From assembly GCF_025725725.1 (NCBI RefSeq), contig NZ_CP107020.1, forward strand, positions 1,054,001 to 1,118,000: a stretch of 64,000 nucleotides of DNA. The letters are read 5' to 3'. Origin of the DNA: Brachybacterium huguangmaarense. Its GTDB lineage: Bacteria; Actinomycetota; Actinomycetes; Actinomycetales; Dermabacteraceae. The stretch's first letter is position 1, and every line of letters begins with the position of its first letter. Shown in pieces: positions 1 through 11,029 of the stretch. Both the position numbers and the translations under genes were made by a program. A model generated the notes under the pieces. The model did not search any database, was not told where the DNA came from, and saw only the letters and a list, made by a program, of their open reading frames with translations.

Positions 1-2
1 CG

Positions 3-242
3 GGCCGGGGGATCGCGACCGCCGCGGTGCGCCGCATCGTCGACATCGCCTTCGGCCCCCTGCGCCTGCATCGCCTCCAGGCCGAGGTGCTCGTGGGCAA
101 CGACGCCTCCGTGCGCGTGCTCGAGAAGAACGGCTTCGTCCAGTTCGGGCTCGCCCCGCAGTACCTCGAGGTCGGGGGGAGCTGGGGCGACTTCCGCATG
201 TTCCAGCTCATCAACGGCGCGTGGGGAGCCGAGGGCGCCTGA
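3..242 (+). CDS. GNAT family N-acetyltransferase, C-terminal part only
   Basis: The reading frame is open at the left edge, so only the last 79 residues are present. They hold the acetyl-CoA pyrophosphate-loop signature (GRGIAT) followed by helix-strand sequence and the segment [11 protein letters not shown]. That ending is typical of the RimJ/RimL (Acetyltransf_3) branch of GNAT enzymes, which acetylate protein N-termini or small amines. The substrate cannot be told from this fragment. The gene ends 103 bp before hutU, and inverted repeats at 246-285 lie between them, so it is probably a separate transcription unit. Confidence 0.8.
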   Translation, partial: GRGIATAAVRRIVDIAFGPLRLHRLQAEVLVGNDASVRVLEKNGFVQFGLAPQYLEVGGSWGDFRMFQLINGAWGAEGA

Positions 243-245
243 CCC

Positions 246-285
246 GTCCGGTATCCCGGACACGACTCGGTGCACGGGGGCACCG
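246..285. promoter_or_regulatory. Two inverted repeats between the GNAT gene and hutU
   Basis: GTCCGG-TATC-CCGGAC (246-261) is a perfect 6-bp dyad. CGGTGC-ACGGGG-GCACCG (268-285) is a second one directly after it. They start 3 bp after the GNAT stop codon and end 60 bp before the hutU start. They could be a small terminator pair for the upstream gene or operator sites for a hut regulator. No T-run follows either, which slightly favours a regulatory role. Confidence 0.4.
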
Positions 286-345
286 CAGACGCCGTGCGCG
301 TGGTTGCCTGGCTGGGAGCCGCTTCCACCCGCCGAGGAGACCACG

Positions 346-2024
<1,679 letters not shown>

Positions 2025-2028
<4 letters not shown>

Positions 2029-3206
2029 CCGCCACGCTGATGACGGGGATCTCCGAGCTGTGGACCCTGCAGGACGAGCAGCCGGTGCTCCACGGCGCCG
2101 CCCTCGTGCTCGACGGCGACCGCATCGCCTGGACGGGCCCCGCCGCGCACGCCCCGGAGGCCGACGAGCGGGTCGACCTCGAGGGTCGTGCCGTGCTGCC
2201 GGGCTGGGTCGACTCCCACACCCACCTGGTCTTCGCGGGGGACCGCTCCGCCGAGTTCGAGGCGCGCATGGCGGGCCGCGACTACGAGGCCGGCGGCATC
2301 CAGGTCACGACCGACGCGACCCGCGCCGCGAGCACGCCGACGCTCACCGACCTGGTCGCCGCGCGCGCCCGGGAGGCGGTGCGCGGCGGCACCACGTGCC
2401 TCGAGACCAAGACCGGGTACGGGCTGACCGTGGCCGACGAGGAGCGCTCGGCGCGTCTGGCCGCCGATCTGGTCCGCGACGGCGTGCTCGACGAGGTGAC
2501 GTTCCTCGGCGCGCATCTCGTGCCCGCCGAGGCCGCCGACGCCGAGTCCTACGTCGACCTCGTGGCGGGGCCGATGCTGCAGGCCGTCGCACCCCATGTG
2601 CGCTGGATCGACGTGTTCTGCGACCGGGGCGCCTTCACCCCCGAGCAGGCCGAGCGGGTGCTGCGCGCCGGCCGTGCCGCCGGGCTCGGGCTGCGCGTGC
2701 ACGGCAACCAGCTCGGGCGGACCGGCGGCGTGCGCCTGGCCGTCGAGCTCGGCGCGGCGAGCGTCGACCACGTCAACCACTTGTCGGACGAGGACGTCGA
2801 GGCCCTCGCCGCGTCCGCCCGCACCGCGACCCCCACGGTCGCGACGGTGCTGCCCGCGTGCGACCTGTGCACGCGGGCCCCGCTCGCCCCCGCGCGGCGC
2901 CTGCTCGACGCGGGCGCCCAGGTGGCGCTCGCCTCCAACTGCAACCCCGGCACGAGCTACACGAGCTCGATGGGCTTCTGCGTCGCGACCGCCGTGCTCC
3001 AGATGGGCCTGAGCCTCGCCGAGGCGATCACCGCCGCGACGCGCGGCGGGGCGCTCGCCCTGCGCCGCGACGACGTCGGGCACCTCGGCGTCGGCGCCCG
3101 CGCCGACCTGCACGTGCTCGGCACCCCGCACGCGATCGACCTCGCCTACCGGCCCGGCATGCCGCTGACCCACCAGGTGTGGCGGCGCGGCGCGAGGGTG
3201 CGATGA
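2025..3206 (+). CDS. hutI: Imidazolonepropionase
   Basis: It hydrolyses 4-imidazolone-5-propionate to N-formimino-L-glutamate, step three of histidine degradation. The 393-residue protein is an amidohydrolase. The metal-binding [10 protein letters not shown] motif has H65 and H67, and is followed by [13 protein letters not shown] and [14 protein letters not shown], all typical of HutI. The GTG start overlaps the hutU stop by four bases (GTGA); an ATG at 2040 is a possible but less conserved alternative. It is followed by a convergent gene 6 bp away, so the hutUI unit ends here and hutH is read separately downstream. No hutG, hutF or formiminoglutamate-processing gene is seen nearby. Confidence 0.96.
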
Positions 3207-3211
3207 GCCGC

Positions 3212-3736
3212 TCAGCGCGAGGCGGTCGCGCGCTTCCACGCGTCGAACGGCCCCCACTCGTACATCGCGGCGCCGCCGCTGATGCGGGTGCCGTCGCGCC
3301 CCAGCACGTCCACGAACAGCATGCCGTGGTCGCGTCGCTCGCGGACGTCGACGATGTCGCCGTAGGCGATCGCCCGTCGACGCCCCAGGGCGGTCCGGGC
3401 GACGAACCCCGTCGGCGTGGCCTCGACGAAGACCGTCAGGTAGGGCACGACGAGCAGCAGGCCGCTGACGAGTATCACGATGCCCGCGATCATCATGGCG
3501 CGCCCGTTGGCCGGGTCCGCGTCGTCCGTCGTGCCCACCAGGCCGATCAGCGCCCCGCAGCCGGAGATCAGCAGCCCCGTCACCGGGAGCGCCCGGGTCA
3601 GCCGGCGGCGCGTGCGGATCGAGCGGTTCCGATGGGGCCGCCGCACGGCGGCCTTCGAGAACACCGTGAGGGCCACGACCACCGCGACCGTGATCGCGGC
3701 CTTCAGCAGCCCCGGAAGCCACGAGTCCACGCCCAT
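3212..3736 (-). CDS. Membrane protein with PH-like C-terminal domain, function unknown
   Basis: The 174-residue product has three likely membrane segments (about residues 8-28, 50-68 and 80-102), a basic loop between the first two, and a C-terminal soluble part of about 70 residues. That part starts VEATPTGFVARTALGRRRAIAYGDI, with a beta-strand pattern like bacterial PH domains, an inference from pattern only. The gene sits convergently inside the hut region, between hutI and hutH, on the opposite strand, so it is probably not part of histidine degradation. A TAGGGT box ends exactly 6 nt before the ATG, so the mRNA is likely leaderless. Confidence 0.75.
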   Translation of the reverse strand: MGVDSWLPGLLKAAITVAVVVALTVFSKAAVRRPHRNRSIRTRRRLTRALPVTGLLISGCGALIGLVGTTDDADPANGRAMMIAGIVILVSGLLLVVPYLTVFVEATPTGFVARTALGRRRAIAYGDIVDVRERRDHGMLFVDVLGRDGTRISGGAAMYEWGPFDAWKRATASR

Positions 3737-3792
3737 GCCCGCACCCTAGCCTCCGCGCCCCGGCGCCCCCTCCTGGAAGGACACCGCCCCCG

Positions 3793-5334
3793 ATGACCCG
3801 CACCCTCACCCTGTCCACCTCGGGACTGCGCGCCGACGACGTGCTCGCCGTCGCCCGCCACGACGCGCGCGTCGAGCTCGCCGACGACGCGCGCGAGGAG
3901 GTCCAGCGCGTCCGCGCCCACGTCGACGCCCTCGCCCAGGGCTCGACCCCCGTCTACGGCGTCTCGACCGGGTTCGGCGCGCTCGCCGACACCGCGATCG
4001 AGCCCTCCCTGCGCCAGGAGCTGCAGCGCTCGCTCATCCGCTCGCACGCCGCCGGCACCGGGCCCGAGGTCGAGCGGGAGGTGGTGCGCGCCCTCATGCT
4101 GCTGCGCGCCAAGACCCTCGCGAGCGGCCACACCGGGGTGCGTCCCGTCGTCATCGACACCATGCTCGCCGTGCTCAACGCCGGCATCACCCCGATCGTG
4201 CACGAGTACGGCTCGCTCGGCTGCTCGGGGGACCTCGCCCCGCTCGCCCACTGCGCGATCGTGCTGATCGGCGAGGGCCGCGCCCGCGACCGCGAGGGCG
4301 CGGAGCGCCCCGTGCCCGAGCTGCTCGCCGAGGCCGGGATCGAGCCGATCACGCTGCAGGAGAAGGAGGGCCTGGCCCTCATCAACGGCACCGACGGCAT
4401 GCTCGGCCAGCTGCTCATGGCGATCGCCGACCTCGAGGAGCTGGTGCGGATCGCGGACCTGACCACGGCGCTCTCGGTGCAGGCCCTGCGCGGGCGCGAC
4501 AGCGTGTTCCGCGCCGAGCTCCACGAGGACCTGCGCCCCCACCCTGGGCAGACGGCCTCGGCCGCGAACATCCTGGCGCTGCTCGAGGGCTCGGAGATCC
4601 TCGCCGACGCGGCGGGGGAGGGCTCACGGGTCCAGGACGCGTACTCGCTGCGCTGCGCGCCCCAGGTCGCGGGCGGCGTGCGCGACACCCTCACCCATGC
4701 GCGCACCGTCGCCGAGCGCGAGCTCGCCGCCGCGATCGACAACCCGGTCGTGCTGTCCGACGGGCAGATCACCTCCAACGGCAACTTCCACGGTGCCCCC
4801 GTCGCCTACGTGCTGGACTTCCTGGCGATCGTCGCCGCGGACCTCGCCTCGATGTCCGAGCGCCGCAGCGACCGCCTGCTCGACCGTTCGCGCTCCTTCG
4901 GGCTGCCGCCGTTCCTCGCCGACGACCCCGGCGTCGACTCCGGCTTCATGATCGCCCAGTACACGCAGGCCGCCCTCGTCTCGACCATGAAGCGCCTCGC
5001 CGCGCCCGCGAGCGTCGACTCGATCCCGTCGTCGGCGATGCAGGAGGACCACGTGTCGATGGGCTGGCACGCCGCCCGCAAGCTCCGCACCGCGATCGAC
5101 GCGCTGCGCAGCGTGCTCGCGATCGAGCTGCTCACCGCGGCGCGCGGGGTCGACCTGCGCGCCCCGCTGCGCCCGTCGGCGGCGAGCGCGGCCGCGATCG
5201 CGGCGCTGCGCGAGCACGTCGCGGGGCCCGGCCGGGACCGCTTCCTCGCGCCCGACATCGACCGGGCCGAGGAGCTGCTGCGCGACGGCTCGGTGCTGCG
5301 CGCGGTGCAGGAGGTCGTCGGCGCGCTGCGGTGA
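3793..5334 (+). CDS. hutH: Histidine ammonia-lyase
   Basis: It removes ammonia from L-histidine to give urocanate, the first step of the pathway finished by hutU and hutI upstream. The 513-residue length matches the family. The electrophilic MIO cofactor forms from an internal tripeptide, here Cys144-Ser145-Gly146 in [14 protein letters not shown]. Most bacterial enzymes have Ala-Ser-Gly, but a Cys variant is known from other actinobacterial HutH proteins. Further conserved segments are the YGVSTGFG region and [22 protein letters not shown] ribosome site lies about 11 nt before the ATG. MmgE/PrpD begins 44 bp after the stop. Confidence 0.96.
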   Translation: MTRTLTLSTSGLRADDVLAVARHDARVELADDAREEVQRVRAHVDALAQGSTPVYGVSTGFGALADTAIEPSLRQELQRSLIRSHAAGTGPEVEREVVRALMLLRAKTLASGHTGVRPVVIDTMLAVLNAGITPIVHEYGSLGCSGDLAPLAHCAIVLIGEGRARDREGAERPVPELLAEAGIEPITLQEKEGLALINGTDGMLGQLLMAIADLEELVRIADLTTALSVQALRGRDSVFRAELHEDLRPHPGQTASAANILALLEGSEILADAAGEGSRVQDAYSLRCAPQVAGGVRDTLTHARTVAERELAAAIDNPVVLSDGQITSNGNFHGAPVAYVLDFLAIVAADLASMSERRSDRLLDRSRSFGLPPFLADDPGVDSGFMIAQYTQAALVSTMKRLAAPASVDSIPSSAMQEDHVSMGWHAARKLRTAIDALRSVLAIELLTAARGVDLRAPLRPSAASAAAIAALREHVAGPGRDRFLAPDIDRAEELLRDGSVLRAVQEVVGALR

Positions 5335-5378
5335 CGGTATACGGTGGCGCTCGCCGCCGTCGACGCCGAGGAGAGCCG

Positions 5379-6896
5379 ATGAAGTCCCATCACGTCCGGA
5401 CCCACGCGAGCTCCGAGGGGCTCGCCCGCGAGGACCAGCTGGCCTGGCGGATCGCCGAGGTCGCCGCCGACCCCGTCGCCGTCGAGGACGACGTGGCCGA
5501 GATGATCGTCAACCGCGTCATCGACAACGCGGCCGTGGCCGTCGCCTCCCTGCATCGTGCGCCCGTGCTCGCCGCGCGCGGCGCCGCCGAGGCGCATCCC
5601 CGCGCCGCCGCGCCGCCCTCGCGCGGCCACGGGGCCACGGTGGTGGGGATCCCCGGGCGCTTCTCGCCCGAGTGGGCCGCCTACGCCAACGGCGTCGCGG
5701 TGCGCGAGCTCGACTACCACGACACGTTCCTCGCGGCCGAGTACTCCCACCCCGGGGACAACATCCCGCCGATCCTCGCGGTCGCCCAGCACACGGGCGC
5801 CGACGGCGCCGCGCTCGTGCGCGGCATCGCGACCGGCTACGAGATCCAGATCGACCTCGTCACCGCGATCTCCCTGCACGCCCACAAGATCGACCACGTC
5901 GCCCACCTCGGCCCCTCGGCCGCCGCGGGCATCGGCACCCTGCTGGGGCTGGCGCCGGAGGTGACCTACCAGGCCATCGGCCAGGCCCTGCACACGACCA
6001 CCGCGACCCGCCAGTCCCGCAAGGGGGAGATCTCGACCTGGAAGGCCTCGGCCCCCGCCTTCGCGGGCAAGATGGCGATCGAGGCGATCGACCGGGCGCT
6101 GCGCGGACAGACCTCCCCGGCGCCCATCTGGGAGGGCGAGGACGGCGTGATCGCCTGGCTGCTCGACGGCCCCGAGGGCGGCTACGACGTGCCGCTGCCC
6201 GAGCCGGCAGAGCCCAAGCGCGCGATCCTCGACTCCTACACCAAGGAGCACTCCGCCGAGTACCAGGCCCAGGCGTGGATCGACCTCGCCCGGCGTCTCG
6301 GCGCCGAGCGCCCGGAGCTGCGCGACCCGCGCGCGATCGACTCGATCGTGCTCGCCACGAGCCACCACACCCACGCCGTGATCGGCACGGGCGCCGGTGA
6401 CCCGCAGAAGTTCGACCCCTCGGCGAGCCGCGAGACCCTCGACCACTCGCTCCCGTACATCTTCGCGGTCGCCCTGCAGGACGGCACCTGGCACCACGTC
6501 GACTCCTACCTCCCCGAGCGGGCCGCGCGACCGGACACCGTCGAGCTGTGGCACCGGATCTCGACGGTCGAGGACCCGGAGTGGACCCGCCGCTACCACG
6601 CGACGGACCTGTCCGAGAAGGCGTTCGGCGGGCGCCTCGAGATCACGCTCGCCGACGGATCGCGCCACGTCGAGGAGATCGCCGTGGCCGACGCCCACCC
6701 GCTCGGCGCCCGGCCCTTCGGCCGCGCGGAGTACGTGGCCAAGTTCCGCACCCTCGCCGACGGCGTCCTGGCGCCCGCGGAGATCGACCGCTTGCTGGAC
6801 ACCGCCCAGCGCCTGCCCGACCTCACGGCCGAGGAGCTGGGCTCCCTGACCGTGCACGCATCCGGCCTGCCCGCCGCGCCCGAGGGGCTGTTCTGA
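5379..6896 (+). CDS. prpD: 2-methylcitrate dehydratase, MmgE/PrpD family
   Basis: The likely reaction is dehydration of 2-methylcitrate to 2-methyl-cis-aconitate in the methylcitrate cycle that disposes of propionyl-CoA. The 505-residue protein has the family's hallmarks: an N-terminal helical domain, the stretch [19 protein letters not shown], repeated HAHKIDH-type histidines and a C-terminal mixed domain. The ATG at 5379 is preceded by GAGGAGAG; the same frame is open further upstream without a ribosome site. It overlaps prpB by one base and leads a prpD-prpB-prpC operon. A short GTATAC palindrome at 5337-5342 lies in the hutH-prpD gap and could belong to a promoter or operator. Confidence 0.93.
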   Translation: MKSHHVRTHASSEGLAREDQLAWRIAEVAADPVAVEDDVAEMIVNRVIDNAAVAVASLHRAPVLAARGAAEAHPRAAAPPSRGHGATVVGIPGRFSPEWAAYANGVAVRELDYHDTFLAAEYSHPGDNIPPILAVAQHTGADGAALVRGIATGYEIQIDLVTAISLHAHKIDHVAHLGPSAAAGIGTLLGLAPEVTYQAIGQALHTTTATRQSRKGEISTWKASAPAFAGKMAIEAIDRALRGQTSPAPIWEGEDGVIAWLLDGPEGGYDVPLPEPAEPKRAILDSYTKEHSAEYQAQAWIDLARRLGAERPELRDPRAIDSIVLATSHHTHAVIGTGAGDPQKFDPSASRETLDHSLPYIFAVALQDGTWHHVDSYLPERAARPDTVELWHRISTVEDPEWTRRYHATDLSEKAFGGRLEITLADGSRHVEEIAVADAHPLGARPFGRAEYVAKFRTLADGVLAPAEIDRLLDTAQRLPDLTAEELGSLTVHASGLPAAPEGLF

Positions 6897-7804
6897 TGCT
6901 CGAGGCGACCGCGAGCCCGCATGCCAAGCGCCTCGCCCTGCGCGAGGCCCTCGCCTCCGGTTCCCTCGTGCGCGCCCCCGGTGCCTTCAACCCGCTGTCC
7001 GCCCGGCTCGTGGAGGACAAGGGCTTCGAGGCGGTGTACATCTCGGGCGCCGTGATCTCGGCCGACCTCGCCCTCCCCGACATCGGGCTGACCACCCTCA
7101 CCGAGGTCGCCCAGCGCGCCGCCCAGATCGCCCGCGTCACCGACCTGCCCGCCCTCGTCGACGCCGACACCGGCTTCGGGGAGCCCATGAACGCGGCCCG
7201 CACCGTGCAGATCATGGAGGACGCGGGCGTCGCGGGCCTGCACATCGAGGACCAGGTCAACCCCAAGCGGTGCGGCCACCTCGACGGCAAGGAGGTGGTC
7301 GACGTGACCACCGCGGCCCGCCGCATCCGCGCCGCCGTCCAGGGGCGCCGCGACGACGCCTTCCTCGTCATGGCCCGCACCGACGTGCGCGGCGTCGACG
7401 GCATCGACGCCGCGTGCGAGCGCGCGCGGGCCCTCGTCGACGCGGGCGCCGACGCGATCTTCCCCGAGGCCATGGGCACGCTCGAGGAGTTCGCGGCGAT
7501 CCGCCGGGCCGTCGACGTGCCGATCCTGGCCAACATGACCGAGTTCGGGAAGTCGGAGCTGTTCCCGCACCAGGCGCTCGCCGACGTGGGCGTGAACCTC
7601 GTGATCCACCCCGTCTCGCTGCTGCGCAGCGCGATGGGCGCCGCCGAGCGCGCGCTCGACGTGCTCGCCGCCGACGGCACCCTCGAGGCCGTCGTGGGCG
7701 GGATGCAGACCCGCGCCCGTCTCTACGAGCTCGTCGACTACGAGGCGTACGCCGCGTTCGACGACTCGATCGCCACGTTCGACCTGAGGGACACCAGGAG
7801 CTGA
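6896..7804 (+). CDS. prpB: Methylisocitrate lyase
   Basis: It cleaves 2-methylisocitrate to pyruvate and succinate, the last step of the methylcitrate cycle. The 302-residue product belongs to the isocitrate lyase/PEP mutase superfamily. It has the substrate segment YISGA, the metal-site DADTGFGEP and the catalytic loop Lys124-Arg125-Cys126-Gly127-His128 (KRCGH), which is diagnostic for PrpB/ICL. The start codon shares one base with the prpD stop (TGATG). prpC follows after 3 bp, so all three proteins should be made from one message. Confidence 0.96.
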   Translation: MLEATASPHAKRLALREALASGSLVRAPGAFNPLSARLVEDKGFEAVYISGAVISADLALPDIGLTTLTEVAQRAAQIARVTDLPALVDADTGFGEPMNAARTVQIMEDAGVAGLHIEDQVNPKRCGHLDGKEVVDVTTAARRIRAAVQGRRDDAFLVMARTDVRGVDGIDAACERARALVDAGADAIFPEAMGTLEEFAAIRRAVDVPILANMTEFGKSELFPHQALADVGVNLVIHPVSLLRSAMGAAERALDVLAADGTLEAVVGGMQTRARLYELVDYEAYAAFDDSIATFDLRDTRS

Positions 7805-7807
7805 CCC

Positions 7808-8953
7808 ATGAGCGAGACCCCCACCGGCCCGGAGATCCGCAAGGGCCTGACCGGCGTCGTCGTCGACCGCACCGCGATCTCCCAGGTCGATCCCGCCACG
7901 AGCACCCTGCTCTACCGCGGCTACCCCGTGCAGGACCTCGCAGCCCGCTGCAGCTTCGAGGAGGTCGCCTACCTGCTGTGGCACGGCGAGCTGCCCGACG
8001 ACGAGCAGCTCGCGGCGTTCACGGCCGCCGAGCGCTCCCAGCGGGCGCTGCCGCCCGCCGTGCGCACGATCATCGACGCGATGCCGCCCGCCGCGCACCC
8101 GATGGACGTGCTGCGCACCGCCGTCTCGGCCTACGGCACCCTCGACCCCGAGGCGGCGGACGCCTCCGAGACCGCCAACCAGGCCAAGGCGCTGCGCCTG
8201 TTCGCCGTGCTGCCCGCGATGGTCGCCTACGACCAGCGGCGACGGCGGGGCCTCGAGCCGATCGCCCCGCGCGAGGACCTCGGCTACTCGCGCAACGTCC
8301 TGTGGATGACGCACGGGCGGGAGCCGAGCGACGTCGAGGCCGACGTCTTCGATCAGTCGATGACCCTGTACGCCGAGCACTCCTTCAACGCGTCGACGTT
8401 CACGGCGCGCGTGGTCACCTCGACCCTGTCGGACCTCTACTCGGCGGTGGTCGCGGGCATCGGCGCCCTCAAGGGGCCCCTGCACGGCGGGGCGAACGAG
8501 GCCGTGCTGCACATGTTCGACGAGATCGGGGACGCGAGCCGGGCGCGGGCCTGGCTCGGCGAGGCCCTCGCCGCCAAGCGCCTCGTGATGGGCTTCGGGC
8601 ACCGGGTCTACAAGAACGGCGACTCCCGGGTCCCGACCATGCGGGCCGCGCTCGACCGGCTCGTCGCCGAGCGGAGCCGCGACGACGTGACCGCGCTGTA
8701 CGACGAGCTCGAGCGCGCGATGGACGAGGCCACCGGCATCAAGCCCAACCTCGACTTCCCGAGCGGGCCGGCCTACCACCTGCTCGGCTTCGACACCGAG
8801 GTCTTCACGCCCGTCTTCGTCGCGAGTCGGGTCACCGGCTGGACCGCGCACATCATGGAGCAGCTGCGCTCGAACGCGCTGATCAGACCGCTGTCCGCGT
8901 ACGACGGCCCCGCCCGGCGCGAGGTGCCGGAGGGACGCGGAGCGCGCGCCTGA
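7808..8953 (+). CDS. prpC: 2-methylcitrate synthase / citrate synthase family
   Basis: It condenses propionyl-CoA with oxaloacetate to 2-methylcitrate, entering the cycle completed by its two upstream partners. The 381-residue length fits the short type II-like citrate synthases. The signature GFGHRVYKNGDSR lies at about residue 262 with the catalytic histidine at 265; GPLHGGANEAV carries the second histidine and the catalytic aspartate region follows. An ACCAGGAG ribosome site lies in the end of prpB. The neighbourhood favours methylcitrate synthase over primary citrate synthase, although enzymes of this group can use acetyl-CoA too. Confidence 0.94.
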   Translation: MSETPTGPEIRKGLTGVVVDRTAISQVDPATSTLLYRGYPVQDLAARCSFEEVAYLLWHGELPDDEQLAAFTAAERSQRALPPAVRTIIDAMPPAAHPMDVLRTAVSAYGTLDPEAADASETANQAKALRLFAVLPAMVAYDQRRRRGLEPIAPREDLGYSRNVLWMTHGREPSDVEADVFDQSMTLYAEHSFNASTFTARVVTSTLSDLYSAVVAGIGALKGPLHGGANEAVLHMFDEIGDASRARAWLGEALAAKRLVMGFGHRVYKNGDSRVPTMRAALDRLVAERSRDDVTALYDELERAMDEATGIKPNLDFPSGPAYHLLGFDTEVFTPVFVASRVTGWTAHIMEQLRSNALIRPLSAYDGPARREVPEGRGARA

Positions 8954-9027
8954 CCGTCCAGGCGGTAGGAAGCGTCTCGAGCGCACAGACCGCGAGTTCC
9001 CTGCGGCGAGGTAAGAGCTACGTTGGC

Positions 9028-9088
9028 GGGCTCGTCGGCGGAGCCCACACCTATCCAGCGCGTCCACCCGCCTCCCCTCTGGGAGGCG
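9028..9088. terminator. Two hairpins between convergent genes
   Basis: CGCCTCCC-CTCT-GGGAGGCG (9069-9088) is a perfect 8-bp stem with a 4-nt loop, and GGGCTC-N7-GAGCCC (9028-9046) precedes it. They lie between the end of prpC (+) and the end of the small gene on the other strand. A bidirectional terminator role is likely, although no long T-run follows. The 156-bp gap holds nothing else I can identify. Confidence 0.5.
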
Positions 9089-9109
9089 CGTGCGATCTGT
9101 TGAGCTGAA

Positions 9110-9328
9110 TTAGTCTTCGATATATCCCGTATCCGGGTCGATCTGAGCTAGAAACTCCCGAATGGCCCTCCGATGGTCCTCAGGAGTCAACGGCGTGTTA
9201 CTGTTGCTAGCGGTACTGAACCCATATCCTTCGTGGGGTCCGGAAATCCACGTGTAATGATATTGTGCCGGGCCGCCGTTGGCGATATCAAAAACTTCAT
9301 TGTCGCATTCAATCCGCATTACGACCAT
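9110..9328 (-). CDS. Small protein of unknown function, partner of upstream secreted protein
   Basis: The product is 72 residues, acidic and soluble-looking, with no membrane segment. The ATG at 9328 is chosen over an upstream TTG because AAGGAGGAG lies 6 nt before it, one of the best ribosome sites in the window. The sequence has aromatic-rich YHYTWISGPHEGYGF and ends DPDTGYIED. It follows the secreted-protein gene with a gap of only 13 bp, so the two form an operon. Base composition is clearly lower in GC than the neighbours. It might be an immunity or accessory protein for its partner, which is a guess from layout only. Confidence 0.7.
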   Translation of the reverse strand: MVVMRIECDNEVFDIANGGPAQYHYTWISGPHEGYGFSTASNSNTPLTPEDHRRAIREFLAQIDPDTGYIED

Positions 9329-9341
9329 CCGCAACTCCTCC

Positions 9342-9914
9342 TTATGCGGTGCAAGGCAATGAAACTTCCTTGCTGTATGCCTTATCGGCCGTATCGACCA
9401 TGCCGTCTATATCTACATCAGTAATTGTTCTCCAGTATCGGGACCCCGTGGACTTGCAAGCTATCTTTGCGACCCCACGCTTCCCCTTTCCGCTGCCTGG
9501 GTAGACGTCAACGGTTGTTCCTTGTATTATAGTCACCCATTTCCCGCTCGAGTTGCGCATCTGTAGCCAAGTCTTCACGTGAGCCTTCTTGCTCTTCAAC
9601 TTTGCGTCGGTCGTTGACCAAAATCCGTGGCCGGACACATACGCGCCTGACTTATGTGGGTATTCGGCGTGGCTCACGTAAAGGTGGACGGACTGGACCG
9701 AAGGGCCCGCCCCATCTTCGGAAGCCGTGCCTTCGACAGAGGTCACACGCGTGTCGTCGTCATCCGTGCGAGCCCCATTCTCGGCGCTCGCCATACTCGG
9801 CGTGAATGCTAGGGCGGCGACCGCCAGTGCCGCCGCCATCGCCCGCGCTATAGAGTACCTCCTCGTTCCGTTTTCGGAAGCCTCTCCCATTTGCGTCGAA
9901 CTGAGATCATCCAT
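9342..9914 (-). CDS. Secreted protein of unknown function
   Basis: The product is 190 residues. It has a positively charged N-terminus, a hydrophobic stretch at about residues 28-42 and a likely signal peptidase I site after SMASA near residue 45. The mature part begins acidic (DDDDT) and continues with a beta-rich, tyrosine- and lysine-rich domain containing two cysteines (IACKS and SLPCTA) that could form a disulfide. The ATG at 9914 has AAAGGTGG 5 nt before it; an upstream in-frame GTG at 9923 lies within that site. The gene is low in GC and pairs with the 72-residue gene. I do not recognise the family. Confidence 0.75.
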   Translation of the reverse strand: MDDLSSTQMGEASENGTRRYSIARAMAAALAVAALAFTPSMASAENGARTDDDDTRVTSVEGTASEDGAGPSVQSVHLYVSHAEYPHKSGAYVSGHGFWSTTDAKLKSKKAHVKTWLQMRNSSGKWVTIIQGTTVDVYPGSGKGKRGVAKIACKSTGSRYWRTITDVDIDGMVDTADKAYSKEVSLPCTA

Positions 9915-10105
9915 GACCGCCACCTTTGACTTCGGCTCCGCTGTGCTCTAGTCCACTGATGGTGTGCCGTCATGCGGGGCTCGTCAAGCAACTCCCTCTT
10001 CAGAACGCATCGATCGGCCACTCGTCGCTCGATCTGCGTCCTCAGCCGTCCCCGGCCGCGGCACCGGCCGGAATACCGAAGCCCGCACGGTCGTTCGCAG
10101 CAGGT

Positions 10106-11029
10106 ATGAAGGCGATCACCTACAGCAGCTATGGAGACCCCGACGTCCTCACCCTCGACGAGGTCGCGGAGCCGAAGGTCGGCCCCGGGGAGGTGCGCCT
10201 GGCCGTGCGCGCGGCGGGCGTGAACCCCGTGGACTGGAAGATCGTGGCCGGCGGCCTCGACCCCCTGATGACCGTGCACTTCCCGGCGATCCCCGGCTGG
10301 GACGTGGCCGGGGTCGTGGAGGCCGTCGGGCTGGACGTCACGGAGGTCGCCGAGGGCGACGAGGTCATGGCCTACGGCCGCAAGGACTGGGTCGAGCAGG
10401 GATCCTTCGCCGAGCGCATGACGGTCCCCGTGCGCACCCTCGCCCGCAAGCCGGCGTCGCTCGGCTGGGAGCAGGCGGCCGCGCTCCCGCTCGCGGGTCT
10501 CACCGCGTACCAGAGCCTCACCCGCCTCGGCGTCGGCGAGGGGAGCACCGTCCTCGTGCACGGCGCGAACGGCGGCGTCGGAGGCTTCGCCGTGCAGATC
10601 GCCGCGGCCCTTGGGGCCCGGGTGATCGGCACCGCCTCCCCGCACCATCACGACCGCGTGCGCGGGCTCGGGGCCGAGCCGGTGGCCTACGGCGACGGTC
10701 TCGCGGACCGGGTGCGCGCCCTCGCCCCCGCGGGCGTCGACGTCGTCGTCGACTACGTGGGCGGCGTCCTGGAGACGACGCTCGCCGTGCTCGCCGACGG
10801 CGGCCGGCACGCCTCGATCGCCGATCCGCAGGTCGAGGCCGCGGGCGGCACCTACCTGTGGGTCCGGCCCGATGCCGCGGACCTCACCGCCCTCGCCGAG
10901 CTGGTCGAGAACGGGAGGCTGCGCGTCGACGTCGCGCGATCCTTCCCCCTCGCCCAGGCCGCCGAGGCGTTCCGCGCCAGCATGGAGGGCCACACGAGCG
11001 GCAAGATCGCGATCACGATCGGCTCGTGA
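10106..11029 (+). CDS. NADPH:quinone-oxidoreductase-like MDR family enzyme
   Basis: A medium-chain dehydrogenase/reductase of 307 residues without the structural zinc lobe, as in the quinone reductase branch. It has the N-terminal GroES-like fold (AAGVNPVDWKIVAGG), GWDVAGVVEAVG, and the Rossmann segment VHGANGGVGGFAVQIAAALGA near residue 153 for NADP binding. The cytoplasmic substrate is likely a quinone, enone or similar electrophile, not predictable here. The start at 10106 gives the family's normal length; the frame is open further upstream. The 190 bp before it includes the end of the low-GC island. It overlaps a convergent GNAT gene by 17 bp at its 3' end. Confidence 0.9.
   Translation: MKAITYSSYGDPDVLTLDEVAEPKVGPGEVRLAVRAAGVNPVDWKIVAGGLDPLMTVHFPAIPGWDVAGVVEAVGLDVTEVAEGDEVMAYGRKDWVEQGSFAERMTVPVRTLARKPASLGWEQAAALPLAGLTAYQSLTRLGVGEGSTVLVHGANGGVGGFAVQIAAALGARVIGTASPHHHDRVRGLGAEPVAYGDGLADRVRALAPAGVDVVVDYVGGVLETTLAVLADGGRHASIADPQVEAAGGTYLWVRPDAADLTALAELVENGRLRVDVARSFPLAQAAEAFRASMEGHTSGKIAITIGS

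Larger units (their letters stand above)
9100..9960. other. Lower-GC island, probably acquired DNA
   Basis: This stretch falls to roughly half G+C, with runs such as AACTTCAT, TATCAAAAAC and TTGTATTATAG that do not occur in the surrounding sequence of about 73% G+C. It contains exactly two minus-strand genes. Codon use includes AAA, TAT, ATT and GTA, which the flanking genes avoid. No integrase, repeat boundary or tRNA target was found at either edge, so how it arrived is not visible. Confidence 0.7.

Noticed and set aside
3712-3792. hut operon continuing from hutI to hutH
   Set aside because: An opposite-strand gene lies between them, so hutH must be transcribed from its own start within or after that gene.
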